From contig JAFMDF010000020.1 in the NCBI GenBank assembly GCA_017857395.1, forward strand, positions 1 through 57,941: DNA of 57,941 nucleotides, given 5' to 3'. Made by a program: the position numbers and the translations under genes. Position 1 is the stretch's first letter. Each line of letters begins with the position of its first letter. Positions 49,209 to 57,904 of the stretch are shown piece by piece. The DNA is from Bacteroidota bacterium. Its GTDB lineage: Bacteria; Bacteroidota; Bacteroidia; Chitinophagales; Saprospiraceae. Below the pieces are notes generated by a model. That model had not been told where the DNA came from. It saw only the letters and a list, made by a program, of their open reading frames with translations, and did no database searches.

Positions 49209-49274
49209 TGACAAAACTCACCCATTCTCGGTGACTTTTATCAACTCAAAGGTATTGGAAAAGTCAGACCTTTA
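49209..49274 (+). promoter_or_regulatory. Paired Crp/Fnr-type operator far upstream of the USP gene at 49818
   Basis: TGACAAAACTCA (49209-49220) and TGACTTTTATCA (49232-49243), 11-base spacer, then 23 bases and GACCTTTA (49267-49274; 4 of 6). The next start codon on this strand is about 540 bases away. Confidence 0.72.
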
Positions 49275-49279
49275 TATCA

Positions 49280-49786
49280 TCAATACTTTAGGAAGGAAGT
49301 TACGGCTAATTCCCCCCTATTTAATCAGCGATTAAAGACAAGTAGAGGAATCCCCCAAATTTTCTTTTTAAAGTACTGATTTTTGAAATAGCTATTATTC
49401 TAATTACCCTCTGAGACTTCATCGTAAAAGAGTAAGGAAGTCTGTTTTGTTCCTTATGGAAAATAATGATGGATGATGGTTTTTCAATTTAAGTTCAGAC
49501 CATTGAGGTTTTATAAAAAGCCTAGGGTTAGTTTTTATAAAACCTCGGTCTAAACTAAGACATGCTGCAAAAATAAATAAAGAAAAATCTTATGGCAAAT
49601 TCCTAGGTGTTTGATTATTCTTCTAGTACGGAAGTTCGCTGAAATGCAGCTTGGCTGGAAGGATTGGTAGCGTTGTTTCGATGGCGCCTTCGAAAAAATT
49701 GAATAACGAATTTTTGGATATGTTCATGGGATTGACCATCCTTTTTGGTAGGGTCTTCAGAGACTGACTGAAGGGGATGGTTTTTT
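49280..49786 (+). ncRNA. Candidate long leader or non-coding RNA upstream of the USP gene
   Basis: Transcription from the promoter at 49209-49274 would cross about 500 bases without a credible plus-strand gene. It contains a long hairpin: GAGGTTTTATAAAAA (49505-49519) with its exact complement (49532-49546), extended outward by AGTTCAGACC / GGTCTAAACT to 49491-49557. It ends with a second structure, CTTCAG (49755-49760) / CTGAAG (49768-49773) inside CCATCC (49736-49741) / GGATGG (49775-49780), followed by six T's (49781-49786), which looks like an intrinsic terminator 31 bases before the USP start codon. Either an attenuated leader or a free RNA. Confidence 0.45.
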
Positions 49787-49817
49787 ATTTTCAATAAACT
49801 TCTACAAATCAACAAAT

Positions 49818-50801
49818 ATGAAAAATCCAGTAGTAAAAACGAATGGACAGGCTAAATTGGCTGCTAAACAATCATTGGCTTTCCAACAAGTAATCATGGG
49901 CATGCGATTAGATGAAACTATGCCATCTACTTTAAAATATGTCAATTTTTTAAGCCGAATTTTACCATTTAAAAAGGTTACTTTTTTACATGTTGCCCCC
50001 TACTTTCATCAAAATATTTTGCCGTATTTGGGTAATCCAATAACAGGTTATCCGTTAGGAGGAATCTATGCTAATTCCCTTTGGAAACTAGATGAACAAC
50101 AATTGGACGATTTAGAAAAAGAATTAAAAGCAACGGTCAATAATGTTTGGCAAAAACAGCCAGAAACCGAGCTCAATTATATCCTTAGCGAAGGTTCGCC
50201 CGTAGAAAAACTGATAGAAAAAGCGAATGAAGCGGCAGCAGATTTAGTAATTGTGGGTAAAAATGCAGATACCAGAAGACATCAAATAAATGCAAAGAAT
50301 ATCATTCGCCAAACGACCGCTAATGTCTTATTAGTCCCCGAAAATGCTGAACCTGTTTTAGAAAAAATATTAGTCCCTTTTGACTTTTCTGAAAATTCAA
50401 TCCGAGCATTAAAATTTGCCGTAGCCATCAAAGAATGGATGCCTACACCTGTGATTGTTCAGGTGCTAAATGTGTATCAAGAACCCTATTTTGCACCCCA
50501 TACCATTAATCAATCCGCTGCCAAATTTAGAAAAAATATAGAAAGTAGTCATCGAGAGGCTTTCGATAACTTTTTTGCAGAAAAACTACCAGAAATTCAA
50601 AAGGAGATTCATCCAATAACTTTATTACAAGGAAATAAAAACATCGCTTATTATCTGATGCAAAAAGCGAAAGCTTATAAAACAGACTTAATAATCATGG
50701 GCGCAAAAGGGCATTCTAAATTGGAATTATTGCTGATGGGAAGTACTACGGAACGATTGGTCAATCGGAATAATAGCATTCCAACTTTGGTCGTAAAATA
50801 A
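49818..50801 (+). CDS. Tandem universal stress protein
   Basis: 327 residues, two USP domains plus a roughly 25-residue N-terminal extension (MKNPVVKTNGQAKLAAKQ). Here the pattern is reversed compared with the USP at 4933: domain 1 (about 20-175; VIVGKNADTRRHQ) lacks the nucleotide motif, while domain 2 (about 180-327; KILVPFDFSENSIRALKFA) has it intact in IIMGAKGHSKLELLLMGSTT. ATP binding is expected in the C-terminal domain. The gene follows a long structured leader (49280-49786) that starts at an operator-bearing promoter. Confidence 0.94.
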   Translation: MKNPVVKTNGQAKLAAKQSLAFQQVIMGMRLDETMPSTLKYVNFLSRILPFKKVTFLHVAPYFHQNILPYLGNPITGYPLGGIYANSLWKLDEQQLDDLEKELKATVNNVWQKQPETELNYILSEGSPVEKLIEKANEAAADLVIVGKNADTRRHQINAKNIIRQTTANVLLVPENAEPVLEKILVPFDFSENSIRALKFAVAIKEWMPTPVIVQVLNVYQEPYFAPHTINQSAAKFRKNIESSHREAFDNFFAEKLPEIQKEIHPITLLQGNKNIAYYLMQKAKAYKTDLIIMGAKGHSKLELLLMGSTTERLVNRNNSIPTLVVK

Positions 50802-50946
50802 ATCTCACCTTAATTTTTTTATAAGCCAAAGCTATTTAGAAAGTCTTGGCTATAAGTTTGTTAATTTTTTGTGTAATATCCTAAAAGCAGGGCAGTTGCG
50901 AAAGCAATTGCCCTGTTACAGTTATGGGTATAAGAAAATTTGATTT

Positions 50947-53373
50947 TTATTTACTAATATCAATCGTCAACCGCATCGCCACATTATCTTTAAAGTTATC
51001 CAATTGATAAGGCCCATACCGATAATACATGCCAAATCCTAACCCCAAATAATACATATTAAATACCTTAATTCGCACTAAATTATCTGCGACTAAACCA
51101 ACTTCAAAATACCCTTTTTCTAAAGTTTTAAAAGGCACATTTTGATGAATAGCGCTATTTTTTAAGTTGCCAAAAGTCATATTATGTTCTACGGCAATTT
51201 CTGGTTGAAACTTTTTACCTTTTAACAATAAAGCGCCAAATTCGTGTCGGAAAAAAACATTTACAAAACGGTCAGAGGTAAACTCATTTAATTCCATCGT
51301 CTGGAAAACATTTCGACCGCCTAAAATATTAAAATCTTTACCAAATCCAGGGCTATTAAATAGTAAAAAAAGCGGAACGGGTTTATTCACCCAACCTCCT
51401 TCTATGCGGTAAATCGTCTTTCCAAAATGTTTAGTTCTAAATTGATGTTGAACGGAAGTTAATACTTTGGAATAATCAAATTTACCGCCTAATATATTAT
51501 CGAAACCTTTGGTATAATTCAGAGAAAGTATGGGGAACTTAGAATTTTCTTTTAGTCGAAAGCCTAAAAAACGAATAAATTTCTCATTAAAGGCATAGCG
51601 CATTTTGACATTTAGCTCCGTAAAATTAAACCCTTGTTGGACACCGTCAAACGTGTAATTATCGGTCGGTATATAATTTTGTTGGCTAAAGCCTAGCCCC
51701 ATTCTAAAATACTTGAAGGGATAACTTTCAAATCGGATTCCTTTAAAAGTTCGGGTGTATAACTGATTGCTAAAAAACCGTTGGGATGCTAAATTCCCAC
51801 TAAACCCAAAATCTAATCCCCCAGGTGTTTTTAAGTCCTTTTTATAAATAAGTCGTAATTCTGTATCCCTATTTTCATCAAAAAACCAAGCTACATTCCC
51901 TCCGTATTTCCAAGTCTTATCTGCCAAGCCATAGCCCGCATAACCACCGATTTCAAATCGTTTAAATAAGTCTCGGCTAGTCACTAAACCTACACCGACT
52001 CGGACATCTTCGTAATTATTTAAAGCAATGGAGTTTTTGATTAAAATATCTAAAGCTCCAACAGGGAAACGGCCTTCTGCTAAAGCGCCTGCCCGTTTGA
52101 CCCAAGTATCAAACTTATACTTCGTACCAATACTGTCTAATACGGCATAAGTAGTTGATTCTCTTTTGCTTAATGGTTCTGTTCGATATTTATTCCAAAT
52201 AGAATCTGGCGTGGTTTTAGTCGCTGGCTCAAAGACAAAATGTTCTGCTTTTTTAAATAATTTTTCTTCTAAAATTGGATTAATTTGTACTTGGCTGATA
52301 TAGGTTTTCCCCGCTACTAAATATTTGAGTTGAAGGTTGCCCACCTTTTCCCAAAACACTTCAAAATGGAGCTGTTCAGGAAACCATTGTTTGCCATCAA
52401 CCAATTGATATTTTTGCTCAATTCTAAATTTTAATAATCGATCATCGGCTTGTTCTGCAATGACACTTTGAATAGCATATTGATTGGAATGAATATGAAG
52501 GACGCCTTTCAATCCCGAAAAATTCTTACCTTTTTTGGGTTGATACGTAATCACAAAAAGGGTGTCTTGCTGCTGAAATAAGGTATCAATTATTTCAAAA
52601 AAATATTTATTCGTACTCCCTTTACTGATAGGATTCAAATACGTATTTTCAAAAATAAGTAGATTTTCTTGGTGAAAAGAAAAAGGTTGTGCGGCAGTTG
52701 CCACCGAGGTAATCGGTAATTGTTGAAAACCAGAAACTCGATTATGTAGCACATTTTCCCGATGGTCAAAAGGGGCTTTATAGAATCGGTCGGTTACTGA
52801 TTCTATCAACATCAAATCGTGTTTTTTAAAAGCCGCTTGCAATTGTTTTTTCTTTTCGTATATTTTTTTGACCCATTTTTTAGTAGTATCCTTTTTTTGA
52901 TAATAAGCGGCCATTTCTGCCTCCTTTGGCACAAAAGTCATCGAAATTTTATTATAAGTCTGACATTGGTAACTGCCCAATCTTTCAGGGTCATTTTTAT
53001 CCCGATTTTCGACGGCTTTACGAATAATTCGATGCGCAGGGTTTTCTCCTGCGGTAACAACCACTTCCTCAAAATGGTAAGCAGTGCCAAACATTTTTAC
53101 CTGTAAAGGTTTTTTAAAAGGTGCTTTTAAGATGAGATTTTCATAGCCTAAATAACTGAATGTTAAACTATTAATAACTGTTTCTTTATCAATAATAAAT
53201 CGACCATCAATATCGGAATTGACGCCATCTTGTTGACTGTCATTGACTAAAATATTGACAAAAGGGAGTGGTTCGTTTTGTTCATCGGTGACGATGCCTT
53301 CTAGAATTATTTGCCCAAAAATTGTTGAAAAAGAACAAAGAATAAAGCTGAATACGCTTAAAATTCTGGTCAT
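50947..53373 (-). CDS. DUF5686 / carboxypeptidase-regulatory-like outer-membrane protein
   Basis: 808 residues with a signal peptide (ends STIFG-Q). Residues about 20-105 are a carboxypeptidase-regulatory-like (CarboxypepD_reg-like) domain (ILEGIVTDEQNEPLPFVNIL, TFSYLGYENLILKAP). The remainder is the DUF5686 region, starting VVVTAGENPAHRIIRKAVEN and RDKNDPERLGSYQCQTYNK, followed by a large beta-barrel ending in MRLTIDISK. Such proteins are common outer-membrane proteins of Bacteroidota, not TonB receptors (no plug domain). The function is not established. Monocistronic; no Crp/Fnr-type operator, so outside the stress set. Confidence 0.9.
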   Translation of the reverse strand: MTRILSVFSFILCSFSTIFGQIILEGIVTDEQNEPLPFVNILVNDSQQDGVNSDIDGRFIIDKETVINSLTFSYLGYENLILKAPFKKPLQVKMFGTAYHFEEVVVTAGENPAHRIIRKAVENRDKNDPERLGSYQCQTYNKISMTFVPKEAEMAAYYQKKDTTKKWVKKIYEKKKQLQAAFKKHDLMLIESVTDRFYKAPFDHRENVLHNRVSGFQQLPITSVATAAQPFSFHQENLLIFENTYLNPISKGSTNKYFFEIIDTLFQQQDTLFVITYQPKKGKNFSGLKGVLHIHSNQYAIQSVIAEQADDRLLKFRIEQKYQLVDGKQWFPEQLHFEVFWEKVGNLQLKYLVAGKTYISQVQINPILEEKLFKKAEHFVFEPATKTTPDSIWNKYRTEPLSKRESTTYAVLDSIGTKYKFDTWVKRAGALAEGRFPVGALDILIKNSIALNNYEDVRVGVGLVTSRDLFKRFEIGGYAGYGLADKTWKYGGNVAWFFDENRDTELRLIYKKDLKTPGGLDFGFSGNLASQRFFSNQLYTRTFKGIRFESYPFKYFRMGLGFSQQNYIPTDNYTFDGVQQGFNFTELNVKMRYAFNEKFIRFLGFRLKENSKFPILSLNYTKGFDNILGGKFDYSKVLTSVQHQFRTKHFGKTIYRIEGGWVNKPVPLFLLFNSPGFGKDFNILGGRNVFQTMELNEFTSDRFVNVFFRHEFGALLLKGKKFQPEIAVEHNMTFGNLKNSAIHQNVPFKTLEKGYFEVGLVADNLVRIKVFNMYYLGLGFGMYYRYGPYQLDNFKDNVAMRLTIDISK

Positions 53374-53572
53374 AAAAGTAGTTTTACACTAAGCTTTACT
53401 CCGATGAATGGAATAATAATTTGTTTGAATATTTAGGGGTATAGGGGTGTTTTTTGAATAAATGAAATAAAGCCTAATATAAAACGTATGAAAAATAGAG
53501 AACGGTATAATTGGCGTTTTTTGCGGGATTGCTTCCCATTGAACAACCTAGCTGGATGTAATAAAAACCAAC

Positions 53573-54583
53573 CTAAAAATACTTAGGTTTACCTTCCACC
53601 GCCTTATTTTTTGTAAAACTATAATGGGCATAAAATTCAAAAGTACCATCCGTCATCAATTTAATTTCAGAAAGGGATTGGTCATAAGCTGCCCCTAAGC
53701 GAAGGGCAGGCGTCACCTGATATTGTAGCAAAAAATCAATGGATTCCGCCAAACCTCTAACCGTTGACCCACCAAAACGGAAATTAAACCCAAACCATAA
53801 TTTATCCTGCAAAATCAACATAGGATTTAAGTCCGCACTCAGCGGTGTATTTTTTACGATACTAAATAGTATAGAAGGTTGAAATTTTACGGCCTCATTT
53901 ATTTTGAAGATATATCCCGCCATGGCATAATAATGGGGTACTTCTAAAGCTGACATTTCCACGTCAGAGACAAAATTTTCTACTAAGCTTAGGTCGCCAT
54001 TTACAAAATGCGGGGAAGATAATCCCACATAAAATTTCTCGGTTTCATAATACACCCCAAAACCAGTATTAGGTAAAATTTTAGAGCTTTTGGCTTCCTG
54101 AATTAGCTGGTCATTTTGGTGGATGGTGACTGCTTCCCCCCAATTAACCCGATATTGTCGGAAATTAAGTTGTAAACCTACTGCCAGTTCGCCTTTAGGT
54201 AAGGTGATGCGATAAGCATAAGCAAAATTGGCCGCCCAAGATTTAGTTGGTCCAATTTCATCATGGATATAAGTAAAGCCTAAACCGACCCGTTTATTGG
54301 GTAATCTAGTACTAAAATTAACGGCACTACTAACAGGCGCACCTGCTAAACCGACCCATTGTTGTCGATGAATGACCGATAAATTAGCCCCCAAATTATT
54401 TCCCGCATAAGCGGCATTATAAGTCATTTTATTAAAAATAAATTGGGTAAATTGGGCATCTTGTTGGGCATTTACGCTGAAATTGCAAAGTAAGCCAAAG
54501 GTTAAATACAGCGCTGCTTTTTTGAAGGAATTAGTGTAGGAAGGGTTTTTATTATCTTGTATCGTTCGTATATATTTTTTCAT
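53573..54583 (-). CDS. PorP/SprF family type IX secretion membrane protein
   Basis: 336 residues. A signal peptide ends FSVNA-QQ after a longish N-terminal extension (KKYIRTIQDNKNPSYTNSF). The mature protein opens with the family hallmark DAQFTQFIFNKMTYNAAYAG, followed by the conserved IHRQQWVGLAGAP and a barrel of about 14 strands (FGFNFRFGGSTVRGLAESID). SprF/PorP-like proteins of the outer membrane handle delivery or surface anchoring of a particular large type IX secretion substrate, commonly the gene just upstream. Here that is the giant protein at 54983-57904. Confidence 0.95.
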   Translation of the reverse strand: MKKYIRTIQDNKNPSYTNSFKKAALYLTFGLLCNFSVNAQQDAQFTQFIFNKMTYNAAYAGNNLGANLSVIHRQQWVGLAGAPVSSAVNFSTRLPNKRVGLGFTYIHDEIGPTKSWAANFAYAYRITLPKGELAVGLQLNFRQYRVNWGEAVTIHQNDQLIQEAKSSKILPNTGFGVYYETEKFYVGLSSPHFVNGDLSLVENFVSDVEMSALEVPHYYAMAGYIFKINEAVKFQPSILFSIVKNTPLSADLNPMLILQDKLWFGFNFRFGGSTVRGLAESIDFLLQYQVTPALRLGAAYDQSLSEIKLMTDGTFEFYAHYSFTKNKAVEGKPKYF

Positions 54584-54836
54584 CTTTTCTTTTTTTTAAG
54601 AGATTAAAAAGGATATGAGTTGCTGGTTCATGTGCTTGCGTAACAGGTTGACTGCAAATGATTTTTCCTAAGATGTAATCGCAAAAAATTGTCTTCGATT
54701 TATCGGAAATCATTGTGCCTGTTCCGTCTAAGTACAGAATCCGTGGCTTTTGGAATCCCGAATGGGATTATTTAGCAATTAATAAAAATTCTTGAAATTA
54801 ATACGTATCGGTAGTTGAGCGGAAGGGAGGTAATAT

Positions 54837-54918
54837 GGCTCAAAGTGATTTAGGTGGGTTAAATATCGCTCAGACCAGCGGTCTAAGCGACAACTCTCCA
54901 TTCAAATCATTTTGAGCC
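54837..54918. mobile_element. MITE-like element, 82 bp, with 8-bp target duplication
   Basis: Terminal inverted repeats GGCTCAAAGTGATTT (54837-54851) and AAATCATTTTGAGCC (54904-54918) match in 14 of 15 positions. Directly flanking both ends is GGTAATAT (54829-54836 and 54919-54926), an 8-bp target duplication. The inside has a small double hairpin CGCT..GACC-agc-GGTC..AGCG (54867-54889). A truncated relative lies at 9936-9994. It is in the 400-base gap between the giant secreted protein and PorP; the rest of that gap (54584-54828, 54927-54982) has no feature I can name. Confidence 0.8.
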
Positions 54919-54982
54919 GGTAATATTTCGTATTGGGGAGGTATAAACTATTTTACTGTTTCCTAAAATATCGAGACCAAGG

Positions 54983-57904
54983 TTACTCTCGCTGTACATA
55001 AACATGTCCTTGCAGCTTAGTTCGGTCTTCATTATTTAATAATAACTGGTAGAAGTAAGTACCGACAGGTAAGGGGCGTTCTTTATAAGTCCCATACCAA
55101 TCATTTCGATAATCTTGATTGCGGTAAACTTCTTGTCCCCAGCGATTAAAAACAATGAGTTCGCTGCCTGGATAAAGCCCTGTACAAGGAACAATAAAAC
55201 TGTCATTTAATCCATCGCTATTGGGCGTGATTAAATTCGGAGCCATACAGTTTTCATCCGTTATTACATTAACATTAATGGTGGCGGTGGCACATTTATC
55301 TGGACATATTATACTACAAACGGTATAAGTAAACCAATCTTTTCCAGCAAAATGTCTATAGGGGAAATAGGTAATGGTATTATTGCTAGTTATAGAAGTT
55401 TCTCCACCCATCGGTACAGAAACACTATCAATTCGCCATCCACTATTATCTAAAATATCATTTTCTAATATTGCTATATCTACCATTCGATTAAAAGGCG
55501 TTTCTGCAAAATCGGCTGTTAAAACGGGTGTACCGACATAAGTAATCGCAACAGAATCCGCGGCTAGTACTCCACAACTGGCATTACCAATTTCCCAAAT
55601 AAAATGATTGACTCCATTTGCTAAATTGCCAACAGGGGTGCTACTTTCATTCGGATCAGTAATCCAAATAAAGTCGTTATCAATCGCTCGCCATTGACCA
55701 GTTAGAGACAAACTATCTGGTATTTCGGTGGCAGTTAGGAAAAAATCATCCGCACATACCGTAACATCTATACCTGCATAAGCAGCAACTGATTCTCGTT
55801 TAGCAACTAGGGCATTTACAAAAGCGGCATCTGGTGCTTCAGGGTCGTCTCCTGAGGCATAAACACAGCCATTTTGTTCAACACTAGCATAATACGTTTT
55901 TGAAAGTTCAGGTAGGGCATTAGAAAAAACTAAGCTATCGCCAGTTCCCAATACTTTTTCGTCGTTATCATACCAAGTATAAGTAGCATTGTTCGCCTTG
56001 TTCTCAATGAATATCCTTAATGTTTCCCCTTCGCAGATGGGGCCATTATAGGCAGCAAGAGGGGCAGTAGGCAAAGCCTTAACGTCCACTTGGGTAGCTA
56101 CGGGGTCAGATAAACAGCCATTAACAGCAATTGCTACCTGATAAATCCCAGCGTGTAAGGCACTTGCTTTTTTAATGAGCGGGGCTTGTTCCTTGGTTTC
56201 AAAATCCATCGGGCCAGACCAGAAATATTCGGCATTTTTAACTTTAGCTGCCGTTAATTTTAAGGAATCTCCCATGCAAACTGTCGTTGGAATGGAGACA
56301 ACAGGCGAATATGGTTTAGCTTGCACCTGAATTTGTATAGGTGCAGAAGGAAGAGAGGCACATTCGTTGGTCAGGACTTCCACTTGATAATTGGCGGTAT
56401 GCAAGGAAGCATCGGCAGCTTCAATGGTAAAAATTGGACCAGTTGTCATTCTACTAAAAGTGGTATCTCCCATGATTGTCCAACGATAAGCAATATCAGG
56501 CCCCATCATATTGGTGAACAATTTAAAGGAACTACCTTCACAAATAGTTTCATGGTTTCCAAAAATGTCTAATTCATTATCTAAACTTAAAGCATTAAAT
56601 CTTAAATCTATCGTTACGACAGAATCGCAGCCAACCGCATTGGAGAATATTTCTGTTCCCGTTGGGTTGGCTTCATCATAAGTAGTACCATTTATCATCT
56701 TGCTATATCCATCTCCACTACAGCCAGTATAATTTAGGGGTTCGGTACTCGAAGTATGGAATAAAAAATCAATCGTTACTACAGAATCGCAACCCTGTGT
56801 ACTGGTCATATTTTCAATTCCACTTGGATTATTAATATCGTAAGTAGTGCCATTAACCACTTGACTGAAACCATCTTCCGAACAACCTTCATAATTGAGC
56901 TGATGAATACTCCTTTCATGAAAAGTCAAATTAACAGTAATAATAGAATCACAACCATTTTCGGTCAACATCATTTCTGTTCCTGTAGGATTCAATTCAT
57001 CATAAGTTGTTCCATTAATCATGTAGACATAGCCATCTCCAGAACAGCCACTATACTTAACTATGCCTGTTTTGGGAGCTAGAACCGATAAATTTAAGGT
57101 AATAATGGTATCACAACCATATTTTGTAGTTACGGTATCTTTAAATGTACCTGATTCGGTTAAAATTTTATTATTAAAAAAGAGACCATCTCCATAGCAT
57201 ATAGTGGTAAAAAGATTGCGTGTAACTATATGAGGCCCAACCGTTTGGTATTCAAAAGCACCAAGGTCAATAAAGGCATCGACCTTTCGTGCATTGCCAG
57301 CAATGTCCTTTGAAAGTCCCAATGGAGGTAAAATATTATTACCCGAATTAACCGCAGGAGAGCATTTTTGTAAACTTAAATTACCTTCGATGGAAGGGGC
57401 AGTAGGTACTTCTTGTTGGAATAAAGGATCCAAATTGGTAATAGTTCCTTCGCTAATGACTGTTTCTAAACCCGTAGCATCTCCAACTAAATTAAAATTA
57501 CAGATGACGACATTTCCATTGCCTTTTTTATATACATCTGCTCCATCGTTGCCGCTATTATTAAGCGCAAGTATAGTATTGCCTATATCCAGCGTCCCTC
57601 CATAAACATAATAACCTCCTCCATTTTCGGTGGCGCTATTTCCAGAAAAGGTGCTATTAATGATTTCCACTATACTCGACCTACTGTAAATACCACCACC
57701 ATCTCTCGCTAAATTGCCAGAAATAATACTGTTGATTATTACCAATCTAGCTAGCGAATCACTATAAACCCCTCCACCTTTGGTGGCACTTTGATTGCCA
57801 GAAATTTGGCAACTGTTGAGGGTCAAGATACCATAATTTTCAATACCTCCAGCATGATTGGCACTTTTGCCATTAATTAGATTTAGGTGAGGGGTGGGAA
57901 TTAC
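54983..57904 (-). CDS. Giant secreted surface protein with type IX (type B) sorting domain, N-terminally truncated
   Basis: At least 947 residues in this window. The N-terminal 160 residues are a right-handed beta-helix of repeated GG-x-Y/I-x-N...SGNxA units. Then come one degenerate and three good copies of a roughly 57-residue repeat (GCSGDGYxxMINGTTYDE...GCDSVVTIDL), PKD/Ig-like domains (VCMGDSLKLTAAKV, CEGETLRIF), and the C-terminal gliding-motility/CHU_C domain (ITPNSDGLNDSFIVP, FNRWGQEVYRNQDYRNDWYG, GTYFYQL). That domain directs type IX secretion. No proper start exists: coding similarity continues upstream of the first TTG to about 57862 (GKSANHAGGIEN), and a TAG stop stands at 57905-57907. 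PorP follows downstream. Confidence 0.88.
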   Translation of the reverse strand, partial: VIPTPHLNLINGKSANHAGGIENYGILTLNSCQISGNQSATKGGGVYSDSLARLVIINSIISGNLARDGGGIYSRSSIVEIINSTFSGNSATENGGGYYVYGGTLDIGNTILALNNSGNDGADVYKKGNGNVVICNFNLVGDATGLETVISEGTITNLDPLFQQEVPTAPSIEGNLSLQKCSPAVNSGNNILPPLGLSKDIAGNARKVDAFIDLGAFEYQTVGPHIVTRNLFTTICYGDGLFFNNKILTESGTFKDTVTTKYGCDTIITLNLSVLAPKTGIVKYSGCSGDGYVYMINGTTYDELNPTGTEMMLTENGCDSIITVNLTFHERSIHQLNYEGCSEDGFSQVVNGTTYDINNPSGIENMTSTQGCDSVVTIDFLFHTSSTEPLNYTGCSGDGYSKMINGTTYDEANPTGTEIFSNAVGCDSVVTIDLRFNALSLDNELDIFGNHETICEGSSFKLFTNMMGPDIAYRWTIMGDTTFSRMTTGPIFTIEAADASLHTANYQVEVLTNECASLPSAPIQIQVQAKPYSPVVSIPTTVCMGDSLKLTAAKVKNAEYFWSGPMDFETKEQAPLIKKASALHAGIYQVAIAVNGCLSDPVATQVDVKALPTAPLAAYNGPICEGETLRIFIENKANNATYTWYDNDEKVLGTGDSLVFSNALPELSKTYYASVEQNGCVYASGDDPEAPDAAFVNALVAKRESVAAYAGIDVTVCADDFFLTATEIPDSLSLTGQWRAIDNDFIWITDPNESSTPVGNLANGVNHFIWEIGNASCGVLAADSVAITYVGTPVLTADFAETPFNRMVDIAILENDILDNSGWRIDSVSVPMGGETSITSNNTITYFPYRHFAGKDWFTYTVCSIICPDKCATATINVNVITDENCMAPNLITPNSDGLNDSFIVPCTGLYPGSELIVFNRWGQEVYRNQDYRNDWYGTYKERPLPVGTYFYQLLLNNEDRTKLQGHVYVQRE

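Noticed and set aside
49615-49815. 66-codon minus-strand open frame in the leader of the USP gene
   Set aside because: No recognisable similarity, overlaps the terminator-like structure, and there is no promoter facing it.
56610-57190. Regularly spaced repeats that could suggest a CRISPR-like array
   Set aside because: They are roughly 170-base diverged repeats in frame with the protein repeat GCSGDGY...GCDSVVTI of the secreted protein; no spacer structure.
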